Source: Rhodoferax mekongensis (lineage in GTDB: Bacteria > Pseudomonadota > Gammaproteobacteria > Burkholderiales > Burkholderiaceae_C). From it: a DNA stretch of 64,000 nucleotides. The position numbers and the translations under genes are program-made. The stretch covers positions 893,001 to 957,000 of the forward strand of contig NZ_CP132507.1 of the NCBI RefSeq assembly GCF_032191775.1, in the 5' to 3' direction. The notes beneath the pieces were generated by a model, which was not told the DNA's origin, ran no database searches, and saw nothing but the letters and a program-made list of their open reading frames with translations. Below, piece by piece: positions 27,487 through 37,664 of the stretch (position 1 is the first letter of the stretch; every line of letters starts with the position of its first letter).

Positions 27487-28584
27487 ATGCAACTCCCAGC
27501 GAATCAACTCAGCAACCACCTGCAGCGCGGGTTTAAGAACCTGTACACGGTGCATGGCGATGAGCCTTTGCTGCAGCAGGAAGCGCTGGACGCCATTCGT
27601 GCCCACGCTCGCACGTTGGGATATACCGAGCGGACCTCGCACACGGTCGCCGGGGCCCACTTCGACTGGAGCGAGGTGCTGGCCGCGGGTGGCTCCCTGA
27701 GTTTGTTTGCAGATAAACAGATCGTCGAGATTCGCATTCCCAGTGGCAAACCCGGCAAGGATGGCAGCGTCGCTTTGCAGCAGCTGGCCGAAGCGTCGCA
27801 GGGCAATGATTCCACCTTGACTATCGTGCTCCTGCCACGGCTGGACAAGATGACAAAATCCGGCGCCTGGTTTTCTGCGCTGGAGAGCTATGGCATCACC
27901 ATCCAGGTGGATCCGGTGGAGCGCAACGCCTTGCCGCAATGGATTGCCCAGCGTCTGGGTGCGCAGGGCCAACGGGTGGCGGCCGGAGAAGAGGGGCAGC
28001 GCACTTTGCAGTTTTTTGCGGATCGGGTGGAAGGCAACTTGTTGGCCGCGCATCAGGAAATCCAGAAGTTGGGTTTGCTGTTCCCCGCCGATGCCCATGA
28101 CGGCGTGCTGAGCCTGGAGCAGGTGGAAAGTGCCGTGCTCAATGTGGCGCGTTACGACGTATTCAAGTTGTCAGAAGCGGTGCTCGCCGGCCAGGCCGGG
28201 CGCGTGCAACGCATGCTCGATGGTTTGCAGGCCGAGGGAGAAGCCGAAGTGCTGGTCCACTACACCCTGGCCGAAGACATCCGCGCTCTCAAGCGCGTCA
28301 AAGACGCCATGGGCCAAGGCCGCCCCCTGCCGATGGCGTTGCGCGAAAACCGCATCTGGGGCGCCAAAGAGCGACTGTTTGAACGGGTGTTGCCCAAGTT
28401 GTCCGAGCGCACCTTGGCGGAGCTGTTGCAGTCCGCCCATGTGGTGGACGGCATTGTCAAAGGCCTGAAGCAGCCGGACTGGCCCAGCTCCGGCTGGCAG
28501 GCGCTGCATCGGCTTGCCTTGCAGGTGTGTGCACTATGCGCAGGGCAAACCAAGGCGGCACCCGCAGGCGGTCCACGCCGCTAA
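27487..28584 (+). CDS. holA: DNA polymerase III delta subunit
   Basis: A 365-residue clamp-loader subunit that opens the beta clamp. The start MQLPANQLSNHLQRGFKNLYTVHGDEPLL is typical of betaproteobacterial HolA. AAA+-like domains I-II are followed by the C-terminal helical collar (FKLSEAVLAGQAGRVQRML). The essential gene normally follows leuS-lptE. Here it is displaced by the arginine cassette, with a 39-bp gap after arginase. Confidence 0.95.
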   Translation: MQLPANQLSNHLQRGFKNLYTVHGDEPLLQQEALDAIRAHARTLGYTERTSHTVAGAHFDWSEVLAAGGSLSLFADKQIVEIRIPSGKPGKDGSVALQQLAEASQGNDSTLTIVLLPRLDKMTKSGAWFSALESYGITIQVDPVERNALPQWIAQRLGAQGQRVAAGEEGQRTLQFFADRVEGNLLAAHQEIQKLGLLFPADAHDGVLSLEQVESAVLNVARYDVFKLSEAVLAGQAGRVQRMLDGLQAEGEAEVLVHYTLAEDIRALKRVKDAMGQGRPLPMALRENRIWGAKERLFERVLPKLSERTLAELLQSAHVVDGIVKGLKQPDWPSSGWQALHRLALQVCALCAGQTKAAPAGGPRR

Positions 28585-28604
28585 GGGACCGATCGGAGAC
28601 GCAT

Positions 28605-29165
28605 GTGACTGATGCTACCCCTGCCCAGCGGCACGTGCAGCGCCACAACCAGATCTCCATTCGCCTGCACTACCGGCTGGATGCCGATTGGCACCGCTTG
28701 GAGGCCCAGCAGTGGAATGAGCGTGGATTCTGTTTTTTCCATACCCATGCGTTGCAGGCCGGCCCGGTCGCCTTCAAACGCAGCCTGCAGCACTTCGAGG
28801 GCGAGATCGTCTGGACGCGCACTTGTCAGGACCAAGCGCAAGTGACAGAGATGCTCCTCAACGAGGCCATCCATCGCCAGGCAGACCGCTTGTCTTCCCA
28901 GCCCGACATGCAGCAACGCTTGCTAAGGCTGATGCGCGTGCAAGGCATGGTGGACGCCAAGCAGCGGGTGTTGGCCTCGCTCGGGGGAATGCCGGAAGAC
29001 TCCAAGTGGCAGCAACAAATCCAGCAGCGCATGCAAGAAGCGCTGTTTCAATCCGGAGTGCGTGTGGCCTCCCCCGTGTGGTCGTCAGTGGTGACCGATG
29101 CACTGGCCTTAGGCGATGTGGTGCAGGATCTGGAGCGATGGTCTGGCACCTTTGGGGCTTCCTGA
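28605..29165 (+). CDS. Conserved protein of unknown function between holA and proA
   Basis: A 186-residue soluble protein. I chose the GTG at 28605 because GGAGA lies 7 bp upstream; the ATG two bases earlier is out of frame. The N-terminal part ([19 protein letters not shown] to [10 protein letters not shown]) looks like a small beta-barrel, and the C-terminal half is helical. It has no signal peptide and no membrane segment. A PilZ-like fold is possible, but the RxxxR and D/NxSxxG c-di-GMP motifs are not clearly present. I do not recognise the family. Confidence 0.65.
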   Translation: MTDATPAQRHVQRHNQISIRLHYRLDADWHRLEAQQWNERGFCFFHTHALQAGPVAFKRSLQHFEGEIVWTRTCQDQAQVTEMLLNEAIHRQADRLSSQPDMQQRLLRLMRVQGMVDAKQRVLASLGGMPEDSKWQQQIQQRMQEALFQSGVRVASPVWSSVVTDALALGDVVQDLERWSGTFGAS

Positions 29166-29211
29166 TTCGGGGTTTTCGTACCTCCCTTGCGGGTTCTGCG
29201 AAAATCATGGC

Positions 29212-30492
29212 ATGAACGCGACCAACACCACCGAATACACCCTGGCCCTCGGTTCTCAAGCAAAAGTGGCATCCGCGCTGATGGCGCGTGCGCCGGCAGC
29301 TATGAAAAACAGAGCGCTTCGACGCTTGGCCGAGCTGCTGCGCGAGAACACCCAGGCCCTGCAGGTGGACAACGCCAAGGATATTGAGCGGGCCTTGGCC
29401 AACGGCCTGTCCGCTCCGATGGTGGATCGCCTCAAGCTCACGCCCAAAGTGCTGGACACCTGCGCAGAAGGCTGCGAGCAGCTGGCCGCCATGGCGGATG
29501 TGATTGGCGAAATCATCGGCATGAAGCAACAGCCCAGCGGTATCCGCGTGGGCCAGATGCGCGTGCCGATCGGTGTGTTCGGCATGATTTTCGAGAGCCG
29601 CCCGAATGTGACCATTGAGGCTGCCAGCCTGTCTATCAAGAGTGGCAATGCCTGCATCTTGCGAGGTGGCTCGGAAGCCATTGACTCCAACAAGGCGCTG
29701 GCCAAGTTGGTGCAGCAGGCGCTGCTAGAGAGCGGTTTGCCCTCTGACGCCGTGCAACTGGTGCAAACCACCGACCGCGAGGTGGTGGGGCAGTTGATTG
29801 CCATGCCGCAGTTTGTCGATGTGATCATCCCCCGCGGTGGCAAGGGCCTGATCGAACGCATAAGCCGCGATGCCAAGGTGCCCGTCATCAAGCACCTGGA
29901 CGGCAACTGCCACACCTATGTGGACGACCCCTGCGATATCGCCATGGCCGTCAAGGTGGCGGACAACGCCAAGACCAACAAATACAGCCCCTGCAATGCG
30001 ACTGAGGGTCTGCTGGTGGCACGGGGTGTGGCCGCTGAGTTCCTGCCCTTGATCGGCAAGGTCTACGCGGATAAGGGCGTGGAGATGCGCTGCGATGCGG
30101 AAGGACGCGCCATCCTCGCCGCAGTGGCAGGCGCCAAGGTGAATGATGCAACCGAGCAGGACTGGTACGAGGAGTATCTCGCCCCCATCGTCAGCGTGAA
30201 AGTGGTGGCCGGTGTGGATGAGGCCATTGCCCACATCAACCGCTACGGCAGCCACCATACCGACGCCATCCTCACGACCAACCACGTACACGCCCAGCGC
30301 TTCTTGCGCGAGGTGGATTCCGCCAGCGTCATGGTGAATGCCAGCACCCGTTTTGCCGATGGCTTTGAATACGGGCTGGGCGCGGAGATCGGCATCAGCA
30401 CCGACAAATTCCATGCACGTGGTCCGGTGGGCATTGAGGGGCTCACGTCTCTGAAGTACGTGGTTCTGGGTGAGGGCGAAGTGCGGAAGTGA
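29212..30492 (+). CDS. proA: Glutamate-5-semialdehyde dehydrogenase (gamma-glutamyl phosphate reductase)
   Basis: A 426-residue NADPH enzyme, second step of proline synthesis from glutamate. It shows the [14 protein letters not shown] motif, [13 protein letters not shown] and the catalytic cysteine region [13 protein letters not shown]. The start MNATNTTEY at 29212 gives normal length. proB is not adjacent. With ornithine cyclodeaminase upstream, the region holds two separate routes to proline. Confidence 0.97.
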   Translation: MNATNTTEYTLALGSQAKVASALMARAPAAMKNRALRRLAELLRENTQALQVDNAKDIERALANGLSAPMVDRLKLTPKVLDTCAEGCEQLAAMADVIGEIIGMKQQPSGIRVGQMRVPIGVFGMIFESRPNVTIEAASLSIKSGNACILRGGSEAIDSNKALAKLVQQALLESGLPSDAVQLVQTTDREVVGQLIAMPQFVDVIIPRGGKGLIERISRDAKVPVIKHLDGNCHTYVDDPCDIAMAVKVADNAKTNKYSPCNATEGLLVARGVAAEFLPLIGKVYADKGVEMRCDAEGRAILAAVAGAKVNDATEQDWYEEYLAPIVSVKVVAGVDEAIAHINRYGSHHTDAILTTNHVHAQRFLREVDSASVMVNASTRFADGFEYGLGAEIGISTDKFHARGPVGIEGLTSLKYVVLGEGEVRK

Positions 30493-30648
30493 AGTGGGAG
30501 CAAGCCCTCTACTTCCTCTACTGACAAACCCTAAACGTGGATTTTTTCCTTGTTTTAACGATTTTCCGGGTGTAACTTAGGCGACGAGCAAGACGCTTTA
30601 ATAAAACATGCGCCTGACGAGCGCTGTTGGAACCGGAAAGTTAAAAAC

Positions 30649-31686
30649 GTGAGCATCTCGCTTCTCTCCAAACTGGAGAAAATTACCGCTACCCGTGACT
30701 TCGTCGCTATCGAACACAGTTTGCTGCGGGCCATAGGCTCCACAGTTCATGTCGAGGATCTGTCCTTGTGGACGCTGGATGCGAATCATGAGGTCACCAA
30801 AGCGCTTCACTACTACCGGCAGATTGAAGTCCTCGCGGGCAGTATGGGGCGGGACACCGAGCAGGTGGATACCGTTTACGCCAACATTGAGGTCCCTGCC
30901 GACGTGCGCAGCTTGGCACAGACGGTGGTACTCAGCCTCAAGCCTGCTGCCCGAAAAACGGAGACCGGCGGTCTGCAGATGTTCCCCCTCATCGGCTCAC
31001 ACGGCCTGAGTGGCTTGATCAGCATGCGCCTGAGTCAGCCGATGGGTGAGCATGACCAGGAGCTGATCAACGGCATATTGCGGGTCTATTCCAACTACCA
31101 CGCCCTTTTGGACGAAAGCCAGCGGGATCGGCTGACCGGCCTCTACAACCGCCATGCCATGGACCTGAATATCGACCGGATGTGGTCGGTGCTGGGCCGG
31201 GAGTCCACGCAAGCGGATGCCCGGCGCAACAGCGTGGTGCAGATGTATGCCTTGGCGGTGATTGATATTGATCACTTCAAAAAGGTCAACGACCAGTACG
31301 GACATATTCTGGGCGATGAGATTCTGCTGTTGGTGTCCCGACTGATTTCCAGCTGCTTTCGCAAAAGCGATCCGGTCTACCGGTATGGCGGCGAAGAGTT
31401 CTTGGTGGTGGCCGGCGCGGAGTCGCCGCAGGCCATGCATACCCTGTTTGAGCGGGTGCGCAGCAAGGTGGAGGGGCACTACTTCCCGCAAGTTGAAAGC
31501 GTGACGGTGAGCGTGGGCTACGCCATCATTGATCCCGCCCTGTCTCCGTCGGAAAACATCGGTCGGGCTGACCGGGCTTTGTACTGCGCCAAAGAAATGG
31601 GGCGCAATCAGGTGCAATCGTTCAGCGATTTGTTACAACGGGGACTGATCAAAGACATGCGCTACGGATCCACCGAGCTTTTTTAG
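30649..31686 (+). CDS. GGDEF diguanylate cyclase with GAF-like sensor domain
   Basis: A 345-residue enzyme making cyclic di-GMP. Residues about 10-150 resemble a GAF domain with no membrane segment, so it should be cytosolic. The cyclase domain has IDIDHFKKVND and an intact active site GGEEF at 247-251. RKSD at 238-241, five residues before it, is a complete inhibitory I-site, so product feedback is expected. The start is a GTG. It is a plausible but unproven input to Lap-type adhesion, since c-di-GMP protects LapA-like proteins from cleavage. It stands alone, 156 bp after proA. Confidence 0.94.
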   Translation: MSISLLSKLEKITATRDFVAIEHSLLRAIGSTVHVEDLSLWTLDANHEVTKALHYYRQIEVLAGSMGRDTEQVDTVYANIEVPADVRSLAQTVVLSLKPAARKTETGGLQMFPLIGSHGLSGLISMRLSQPMGEHDQELINGILRVYSNYHALLDESQRDRLTGLYNRHAMDLNIDRMWSVLGRESTQADARRNSVVQMYALAVIDIDHFKKVNDQYGHILGDEILLLVSRLISSCFRKSDPVYRYGGEEFLVVAGAESPQAMHTLFERVRSKVEGHYFPQVESVTVSVGYAIIDPALSPSENIGRADRALYCAKEMGRNQVQSFSDLLQRGLIKDMRYGSTELF

Positions 31687-31780
31687 GGTTACCGGGCGCT
31701 TGCAAAAACCTTGGGCAACCCCAAGTAACAAGGCGCTTCTAGAATGAAGCCTGACCTCCCACAAAGAAAGCCCACAGCGC

Positions 31781-33067
31781 ATGGTTCCGCATCTCATCAC
31801 TGCCCTGACAGGCCCCATCAATGAATTGGAGCAGCGGGTGCTGGACTCCATGCCGGCCATCGAGCGCTGGTTCCGCCTCGAATGGATGGAGCACACCCCC
31901 CCGTTTTACACGGCCGTCGATGTGCGCAATGCTGGTTTCAAGCTGGCGCCGGTAGATACCAACTTTTTTCCCGGCGGCTGGAACAACCTCACTTCTGCCA
32001 TGCTGCCGCTGGCCGTGCAAGCGGCCCAGGCAGCGATTGAAAAAATCTGCCCCGAAGCCCGCAACCTGCTGATCGTTCCCGAGAACAACAGCCGTAGCAC
32101 CTTTTATTTGATGAATCTGGCACAACTGCGCCGGATATTCAATATGGCGGGTCTGAATGTGCGCATCGGCTCCATCAGCCCTGACATCAAGAAAAGCACC
32201 ACCATCGAGCTGCCCGACGGGGAGTCCATCACCCTGGAGCCGGTGGTGCGGACCAAAGGCCGCTTGGGTCTCAAAGATTTCGATCCCTGCACCATTCTGC
32301 TGAACAACGACCTGCGTGCCGGCGTGCCCGGCATTCTGGAAGACCTGCACGAACAGTATTTGTTGCCGCCCCTGCATGCCAGCTGGACTACCCGTCGCAA
32401 GAGCACCCACTTCCGCTGCTATGAGGAAGTGGCCAAGCGCTTCGGCAAACTGATCGGGGTAGACCATTGGCTGATTACGCCCATGTTTGAGAAGTACGGC
32501 GTGGCGGACTTGCGAACCCCTGAGGGGCTGGCCGCCTTGGCCAGCCGCATTGACGGCATGCTGACCAAGGTCAAGAAGAAGTACAAGGAATACGGCATCA
32601 AGGAAAAGCCCTTCCTCGTAATTAAAGCGGACAACCGCACCAGCGGAAACACCATTTTGTCGGTGCGGGACACCAAGGACCTGGAAGCCAAACTGCGAAA
32701 AATGGGCGCTGGTGTGGAGGATGCGCCCGATCCTTTGGAGCTGATTCTCCAGGAAGGGGTGCTCACCAACGAGCGGGTGAACGACGCGGTGGCTGAGCCG
32801 GTGGTGTATTTGATGGACCGGTATGTAGTGGGCGGTTTCTACCGCATGCATGCAGAGCGCGGGGTGGATGAGAACCTCAGTGCACCAGGCTCCAGCTATG
32901 TTCCATTGGCTTTCGCGGAGAGTACGCACTTACCTCAGCCCGGGGTACGTCCCGGCGCAAGTGCTCCTAATCGGTTTTATATGTATGGTGTGATCGGCCG
33001 CTTGGCCATGTTGGCCGCCAGTTATGAACTGGAAGCCACCGATCCGGACGCAGAGCGCTACGACTGA
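31781..33067 (+). CDS. gshA: Glutamate-cysteine ligase, betaproteobacterial GshA type
   Basis: A 428-residue ATP-dependent enzyme, first step of glutathione synthesis. It belongs to the separate GshA group first noted in Acidithiobacillus and betaproteobacteria, recognisable from DTNFFPGGWNNL, LIVPENNSRSTFYL and VIKADNRTSGNTILS. The length is normal. gshB lies 3.5 kb downstream beyond kup and benE on the same strand. Confidence 0.94.
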   Translation: MVPHLITALTGPINELEQRVLDSMPAIERWFRLEWMEHTPPFYTAVDVRNAGFKLAPVDTNFFPGGWNNLTSAMLPLAVQAAQAAIEKICPEARNLLIVPENNSRSTFYLMNLAQLRRIFNMAGLNVRIGSISPDIKKSTTIELPDGESITLEPVVRTKGRLGLKDFDPCTILLNNDLRAGVPGILEDLHEQYLLPPLHASWTTRRKSTHFRCYEEVAKRFGKLIGVDHWLITPMFEKYGVADLRTPEGLAALASRIDGMLTKVKKKYKEYGIKEKPFLVIKADNRTSGNTILSVRDTKDLEAKLRKMGAGVEDAPDPLELILQEGVLTNERVNDAVAEPVVYLMDRYVVGGFYRMHAERGVDENLSAPGSSYVPLAFAESTHLPQPGVRPGASAPNRFYMYGVIGRLAMLAASYELEATDPDAERYD

Positions 33068-33206
33068 GCGCCGTCAAGTCCTGCGACAAGCAGGCGATGG
33101 GCCGAGTTGTTGCGCTGCAACAAGAGTGCGAAAACCCTGCAATTAGAGAATGAGATCCTTGCAGCCATTTTTGCGGGGAGCAAAATAGCGGTCCCTCAAG
33201 GAACGG

Positions 33207-33238
33207 AACCCGGCGCCCATCGCAGGCCGGGGTTTTTT
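33207..33238 (+). promoter_or_regulatory. Terminator-like hairpin covering the ribosome site of kup
   Basis: AACCCGGC (33207-33214) can pair with GCCGGGGTT (33226-33234) with one bulged G, followed by TTTTTT that runs straight into the GTG start. The only purine-rich ribosome site, GGGG at 33229-33232, lies inside the stem. The hairpin may control transcription (attenuation) or translation of kup. The remaining leader, 33068-33206, shows no gene. Confidence 0.5.
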
Positions 33239-35107
33239 GTGTCAGCATCTAAATCGTCTCTCGCGGCACTTACGCTCGGTGCCATCGGCGTTGTATACGG
33301 CGACATCGGCACCAGCGTACTGTATGCATTGAAAGAGGTCTTCGGCTCCGGTCATGTGCCTTTTACCGAAGCCAATGTGTACGGCATCCTCTCCATCTTC
33401 TTCTGGACCCTGACGGTCATCGTCTCCATCAAATACGTGGTGCTGGTGCTGCGCGCCGACAACCACGGTGAAGGCGGACTGGTGGCTATGCTGGCCTTGG
33501 CGTCGCAGTCCGTCAAAGACAAGCCCCGCTTGCGCAAGGGTTTGCTGCTCATCGGCATTTTCGGGACCTGCCTGTTTTATGGGGATGGAGTCATTACCCC
33601 GGCTATCTCGGTGTTGTCCGCAGTCGAAGGTCTGGAGGTGATTTCTCCGGGCTTCAAGCGCTTCGTGATTCCTCTCACCCTGGTGATCTTGTTCTGCCTG
33701 TTTGCGGTGCAAAAGCGCGGTACTGCGGGGATCGGCAAGTTTTTCGGTCCGATCACGGTGGTCTGGTTCATGGCCATTGCGGTGTTGGGTGTGAGCCATA
33801 TCGTCGATCAACCGCGCATTCTGTGGGCCATCAGTCCGCATTACGCCTTGGGCTTTATCTGGAACAACCCGGGCACCACCTTCATCATTCTGGGTGCGGT
33901 GGTGTTGTGTGTGACGGGCGGCGAAGCGCTGTATGCCGATATGGGGCATTTCGGCAAAAAACCGATTCGCTTGGCTTGGTTCTCTATCGTCATGCCGGCG
34001 CTCACCCTGAACTACTTCGGGCAAGGCGCGCTGCTATTGGATCACCCGGAAGCGGTGAAGAACCCCTTTTATTTGATGGCCCCCGAGTGGGCACTGCTTC
34101 CTTTGGTCGGATTGGCCACCATGGCCACTGTGATTGCTTCCCAGGCTTTGATATCGGGCGCATTCTCGGTGACCAAGCAGGTGATTCAGCTGGGTTATTT
34201 GCCTCGTTTGCGGATTGACCACACCAGCGTGAAAGACACCGGTCAAATTTATATGCCTTTTGTGAATTGGGGCTTGTTTGTGGCGATTGTGCTGGCGGTG
34301 GTGATGTTCAAATCGTCCAGCAATTTGGCAGCCGCCTACGGTATTGCGGTGTGTACCGACATGTTGATCACGACCATCCTGACGTTCTATGTAGTGCGAT
34401 ATGGCTGGAAGTACCCCCTGTGGCTATGTGTTGCTGCCACCGGTTTTTTCTTTGTCGTGGACTTCGCATTCTGGGCGTCCAACATGTTCAAGTTGTTTGA
34501 CGGTGGCTGGTTCCCCTTGGCGATCGGCGGAGCGATCTTCACGCTGATGATGACCTGGAAGGATGGCCGCCGGATGCTCAACGAAAAACTGCGCGCTGAC
34601 TCGCTGGATCTGTCGAGTTTTCTGGAGGCGGTTTTCGTGAGCCCGCCTGCACGGGTGGAGGGCACAGCGGTGTTCCTGACGGCGGACAAGGGCAGTGTGC
34701 CCAATGCGCTTTTGCACAACCTCAAGCACAACAAGGTATTGCATGCCAATAACCTGTTTGTCACCGTCAAGAGCCATGAGGTGCCTTGGATCGGGCTGGA
34801 CAAGCGCTTGCAGATCGAGTCTTTGGGTCACGACTGCTGGCAGGTCACCATCAACTACGGCTTCAAGAACGACCCGGATGTGCCCAAGGCCCTGGAGCAG
34901 ATGCGTGGCCGGGGTTGCGCTCTGGATGCCATGTCGACCAGTTATTTCCTGTCGCGTGACACCGTGGTGCCCACCCTGGGTGAAGGTATGGCGCCGTGGC
35001 GCGAGAAGCTGTTTGCGCAGATGCACCACAACGCCAGCGCAGCAGCCGACTTCCTCAACCTGCCCAATAACTCGGTGGTGGAGCTGGGCTCCAAGATCGA
35101 AATTTAG
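33239..35107 (+). CDS. kup: Potassium uptake transporter Kup
   Basis: A 622-residue KUP/HAK/KT proton-potassium symporter with 12 membrane segments and a soluble C-terminal part. The start region [26 protein letters not shown] is the family signature. The GTG at 33239 gives exactly the usual length; the frame is open 44 codons further upstream, but that part is unlike Kup. The start sits directly after a terminator-like hairpin. It lies between gshA and benE. Confidence 0.95.
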   Translation: MSASKSSLAALTLGAIGVVYGDIGTSVLYALKEVFGSGHVPFTEANVYGILSIFFWTLTVIVSIKYVVLVLRADNHGEGGLVAMLALASQSVKDKPRLRKGLLLIGIFGTCLFYGDGVITPAISVLSAVEGLEVISPGFKRFVIPLTLVILFCLFAVQKRGTAGIGKFFGPITVVWFMAIAVLGVSHIVDQPRILWAISPHYALGFIWNNPGTTFIILGAVVLCVTGGEALYADMGHFGKKPIRLAWFSIVMPALTLNYFGQGALLLDHPEAVKNPFYLMAPEWALLPLVGLATMATVIASQALISGAFSVTKQVIQLGYLPRLRIDHTSVKDTGQIYMPFVNWGLFVAIVLAVVMFKSSSNLAAAYGIAVCTDMLITTILTFYVVRYGWKYPLWLCVAATGFFFVVDFAFWASNMFKLFDGGWFPLAIGGAIFTLMMTWKDGRRMLNEKLRADSLDLSSFLEAVFVSPPARVEGTAVFLTADKGSVPNALLHNLKHNKVLHANNLFVTVKSHEVPWIGLDKRLQIESLGHDCWQVTINYGFKNDPDVPKALEQMRGRGCALDAMSTSYFLSRDTVVPTLGEGMAPWREKLFAQMHHNASAAADFLNLPNNSVVELGSKIEI

Positions 35108-35115
35108 AAAGTAGT

Positions 35116-35238
35116 GCCCCCACGCTCCACCGCTGTGCGGGTCGCTGCCCCCCCGAGGGGGCGTGCTCACCTTGGGGCGGCCCGGCGGTTAAGCCTGACC
35201 CCCACGCTCCGCCACTGCGCGGGGCGCTGCCCGCATCG
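35116..35238. repeat. GC-rich dispersed repeat, family B, copies 1 and 2
   Basis: 35116-35188 contains CCCCCACGCTCCACCGCTG, then the hairpin CCCCCCCGAGGGGG, then CTTGGGGCGGCCCGGCGG. 35198-35238 repeats the first half (CCCCCACGCTCCGCCACTGC). The pair fills the gap between kup and benE. The full-length copy closely matches 46880-46952. Confidence 0.8.
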
Positions 35239-35252
35239 CTGACAATGCGGGC

Positions 35253-36470
35253 ATGCGATTTTTCAAAGACCTGAGTCTCTCGGCGTTTACCGCCGGATTT
35301 GTGGCGGTGCTGGTGGGCTTTACCAGCTCCGTGGCGATCGTCTTCCAAGCAGCGCTGGCCTTGGGCGCAACGCCCGAGATGGTCGCCTCCTGGATGTGGG
35401 CGCTAGGCATCGGCATGGGGCTGTGCTCTTTGCTTCCGTCCTTGTGGTGGAAGAAGCCTGTCATGGTCGCCTGGAGTACGCCGGGCGCAGCCGTACTGGC
35501 CACCGCCGCCACCGCAGGCGGTTTCAACATGGCCGATGGTGTGGGTGCTTTCATGTTGTGTGCCGTACTCATCACGGTGGCCGGTGCTACAGGCTGGTTT
35601 GAACGGGTGATGAACCGCATCCCCCTGGCGCTGGCCTCCGCCTTGCTCGCCGGTGTGCTGGCCCGCTTCGGCCTGCAAGGCTTTGCCGCAGCGCAAACGG
35701 CCTTGCCCTTGGTGGCTCTGATGTTCGCGACCTACTTGCTGGGCAAGCGTTTTTTGCCCCGCTATGCAGTTCCGCTCACTTTGTTGATTGCTATTATTTA
35801 TGTAGCTGCTCGCGCACAGTTCACGGGCGCTACCATTCATTTTGGCTTGACGATGCCAGTTTTCGTGGCGCCGGCCTTTTCACTGGCAGCGTTCATCAGC
35901 ATGTCCTTGCCGCTATTTGTCGTGACCATGGCCTCGCAGAACTTGCCCGGTGTGGCCGCCATCCAGGCTGCCGGTTTTGCCGACCGCCATGCACAGGGGG
36001 GTGGCGCAGGCATTCCTATCTCCAAAGTCATCACCTTGACTGGCTTAACGACGCTGGTGCTGGCACCTTTCGGAGCCTTCGCTTTGAATCTGAGTGCCAT
36101 TACGGCGGCCATCTGCATGGGGCCGGAAGCCCACGCGAATCCTGCGCGCCGCTATACGGCAGCGGCTTCATGCGGAGCCATTTATGTGGTGATTGGTCTT
36201 TTTGGCTCCGCAATCACCGGCATATTGACTGCGTTCCCCAAAGAACTGGTGGCTGCGATTGCCGGTTTGGCCCTGCTGGGCACCATTGGCGGCGCGATGC
36301 ACGCAGCCCTGCAGGACGAGCGCAATCGCGAAGCCGCCCTCATCACTTTTCTGGTCACGCTCAGCGGAGTGGTAATCGCCGGCATCGGCTCAGCCTTTTG
36401 GGGCGTGGTGGCAGGGGTGTTGGCGCTTTTGGTGCAACATGGTGCCCGCGCTCCGCAAGCCAAGAACTGA
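35253..36470 (+). CDS. benE: BenE-family benzoate/proton symporter-like transporter
   Basis: A 405-residue inner-membrane transporter with about 11-12 helices. VGFTSSVAIVFQAALALGA and WWKKPVMVAWSTPGAAVLAT are typical BenE/YdcO sequence. A dispersed repeat is read in frame at about 179-197 as AIIYVAARAQFTGAT, forming part of a membrane segment and loop. No benzoate-degradation gene is near, so the substrate is uncertain. It follows a pair of GC-rich repeats and interrupts the kup-gshB neighbourhood. Confidence 0.9.
   Translation: MRFFKDLSLSAFTAGFVAVLVGFTSSVAIVFQAALALGATPEMVASWMWALGIGMGLCSLLPSLWWKKPVMVAWSTPGAAVLATAATAGGFNMADGVGAFMLCAVLITVAGATGWFERVMNRIPLALASALLAGVLARFGLQGFAAAQTALPLVALMFATYLLGKRFLPRYAVPLTLLIAIIYVAARAQFTGATIHFGLTMPVFVAPAFSLAAFISMSLPLFVVTMASQNLPGVAAIQAAGFADRHAQGGGAGIPISKVITLTGLTTLVLAPFGAFALNLSAITAAICMGPEAHANPARRYTAAASCGAIYVVIGLFGSAITGILTAFPKELVAAIAGLALLGTIGGAMHAALQDERNREAALITFLVTLSGVVIAGIGSAFWGVVAGVLALLVQHGARAPQAKN
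35790..35842 (+). repeat. Dispersed repeat, family A, copy 4 (in frame inside benE)
   Basis: GCTATT, then GTAGCTGCTCGCGCA, then GGGCGCTA. It shares 16 consecutive bases with the leuS copy and is read in the same frame (VAARA). Confidence 0.8.
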
Positions 36471-36528
36471 TTGACTGATCGAGCCACAGCAGGGCTTTGC
36501 CCGACACCCCATTTTGCAGAAAGACACC

Positions 36529-37491
36529 ATGCACATTCTTTTCGTAGCCGACCCGCTGGAGTCGTTCAAGATCTACAAGGACACCACCTTCTCCATGATG
36601 CGTGAGGCTCAGAGGCGAGGCCACCGCATCAGCGCCTGCGAACCCAAGGACATCATGTGGCAGCGCGGCGGTGTGGTGACCGCCTATGTGCGCGACATCA
36701 CGCTCACCGGTGCCCCGGATGTGTGGTTTACCTCCGCCCAGAGCAAACCCGATGAGCGGCCCCAGGCACTGAAGGACTTCGACTGCGTGGTCATGCGCAA
36801 GGACCCGCCTTTTGACAGCGAGTTCTTTTACGCAACTCACCTGCTGGAGCAGGCAGAGCGGGAAGGTGCCAAGGTCTTTAACAAACCCCGTGCGCTGCGC
36901 GACCATCCTGAAAAATTGGCGATTCTGGAGTTTCCCCAGTTCATCGGCCCCACTCTGGTGACCCGAGATGCGGATGATGTCCGACGCTTTCACGCGGAAC
37001 ACCGCGACATTATCTTGAAGCCCCTGGATGGCATGGGCGGCATGGGCATCTTCCGCGTGAAGGAAGATGGTCTGAACCTGGGCGGCATCATCGAGACGCT
37101 CAACAAGGATGGGGCTCAGACCTTGATGGTGCAAAAGTTCTTGCCGGCCATCAGTGAAGGCGACAAGCGGGTGCTGGTGATTGGCGGTAAGCCCGTTCCG
37201 TTCTGTCTGGCGCGCATTCCGCAGGGTGGCGAGGTGCGTGGCAACCTGGCTGCGGGCGGCAAGGGTGTGGCGCAGCCGATCACCGACAGTGACCGTGCGA
37301 TTGCAGAAGCCTTGGGGCCCGTTCTCGCTGCACGCGGCTTGTTGCTGGTGGGCCTAGACATCATCGGCGATAGCCTCACTGAGATCAACGTCACCAGCCC
37401 GACCTGCTTCCAGGAAATCACGGACCAGACCGGTTTTGATGTGCCGGCGATGTTCCTGGACGCCTTGGAGGCGGCACAGGCTGCTGCTTGA
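36529..37491 (+). CDS. gshB: Glutathione synthetase
   Basis: A 320-residue ATP-grasp enzyme that joins glycine to gamma-glutamylcysteine. The start MHILFVADPLESFKIYKDTT and the ATP-grasp segments ILKPLDGMGGMGIFRV and GLDIIGDSLTEINVTSPT are characteristic. ATG 36529 gives the normal start; an in-frame TTG lies five codons earlier. It is the second glutathione gene, 3.5 kb from gshA on the same strand. Confidence 0.97.
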   Translation: MHILFVADPLESFKIYKDTTFSMMREAQRRGHRISACEPKDIMWQRGGVVTAYVRDITLTGAPDVWFTSAQSKPDERPQALKDFDCVVMRKDPPFDSEFFYATHLLEQAEREGAKVFNKPRALRDHPEKLAILEFPQFIGPTLVTRDADDVRRFHAEHRDIILKPLDGMGGMGIFRVKEDGLNLGGIIETLNKDGAQTLMVQKFLPAISEGDKRVLVIGGKPVPFCLARIPQGGEVRGNLAAGGKGVAQPITDSDRAIAEALGPVLAARGLLLVGLDIIGDSLTEINVTSPTCFQEITDQTGFDVPAMFLDALEAAQAAA

Positions 37492-37664
37492 GCTCGGAGA
37501 CGCCGCGGTAGTGCACCGGAGGGGCACTAGTTCACATTTCGTGACTTTTTACTGCTTCGGTTTGACCTTGCCCCCTTGCATTCACGATTGCAGCACGCAA
37601 AATCCCCCCACATGGTCTGCGGCCAAGATTGGCACTGCGGCATGGCAACTGGAGACGTATTTTT

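Noticed and set aside
33107-33238. Longer N-terminus for Kup
   Set aside because: The 44 extra residues are unlike Kup and encode the leader hairpin; the GTG at 33239 gives 622 residues.
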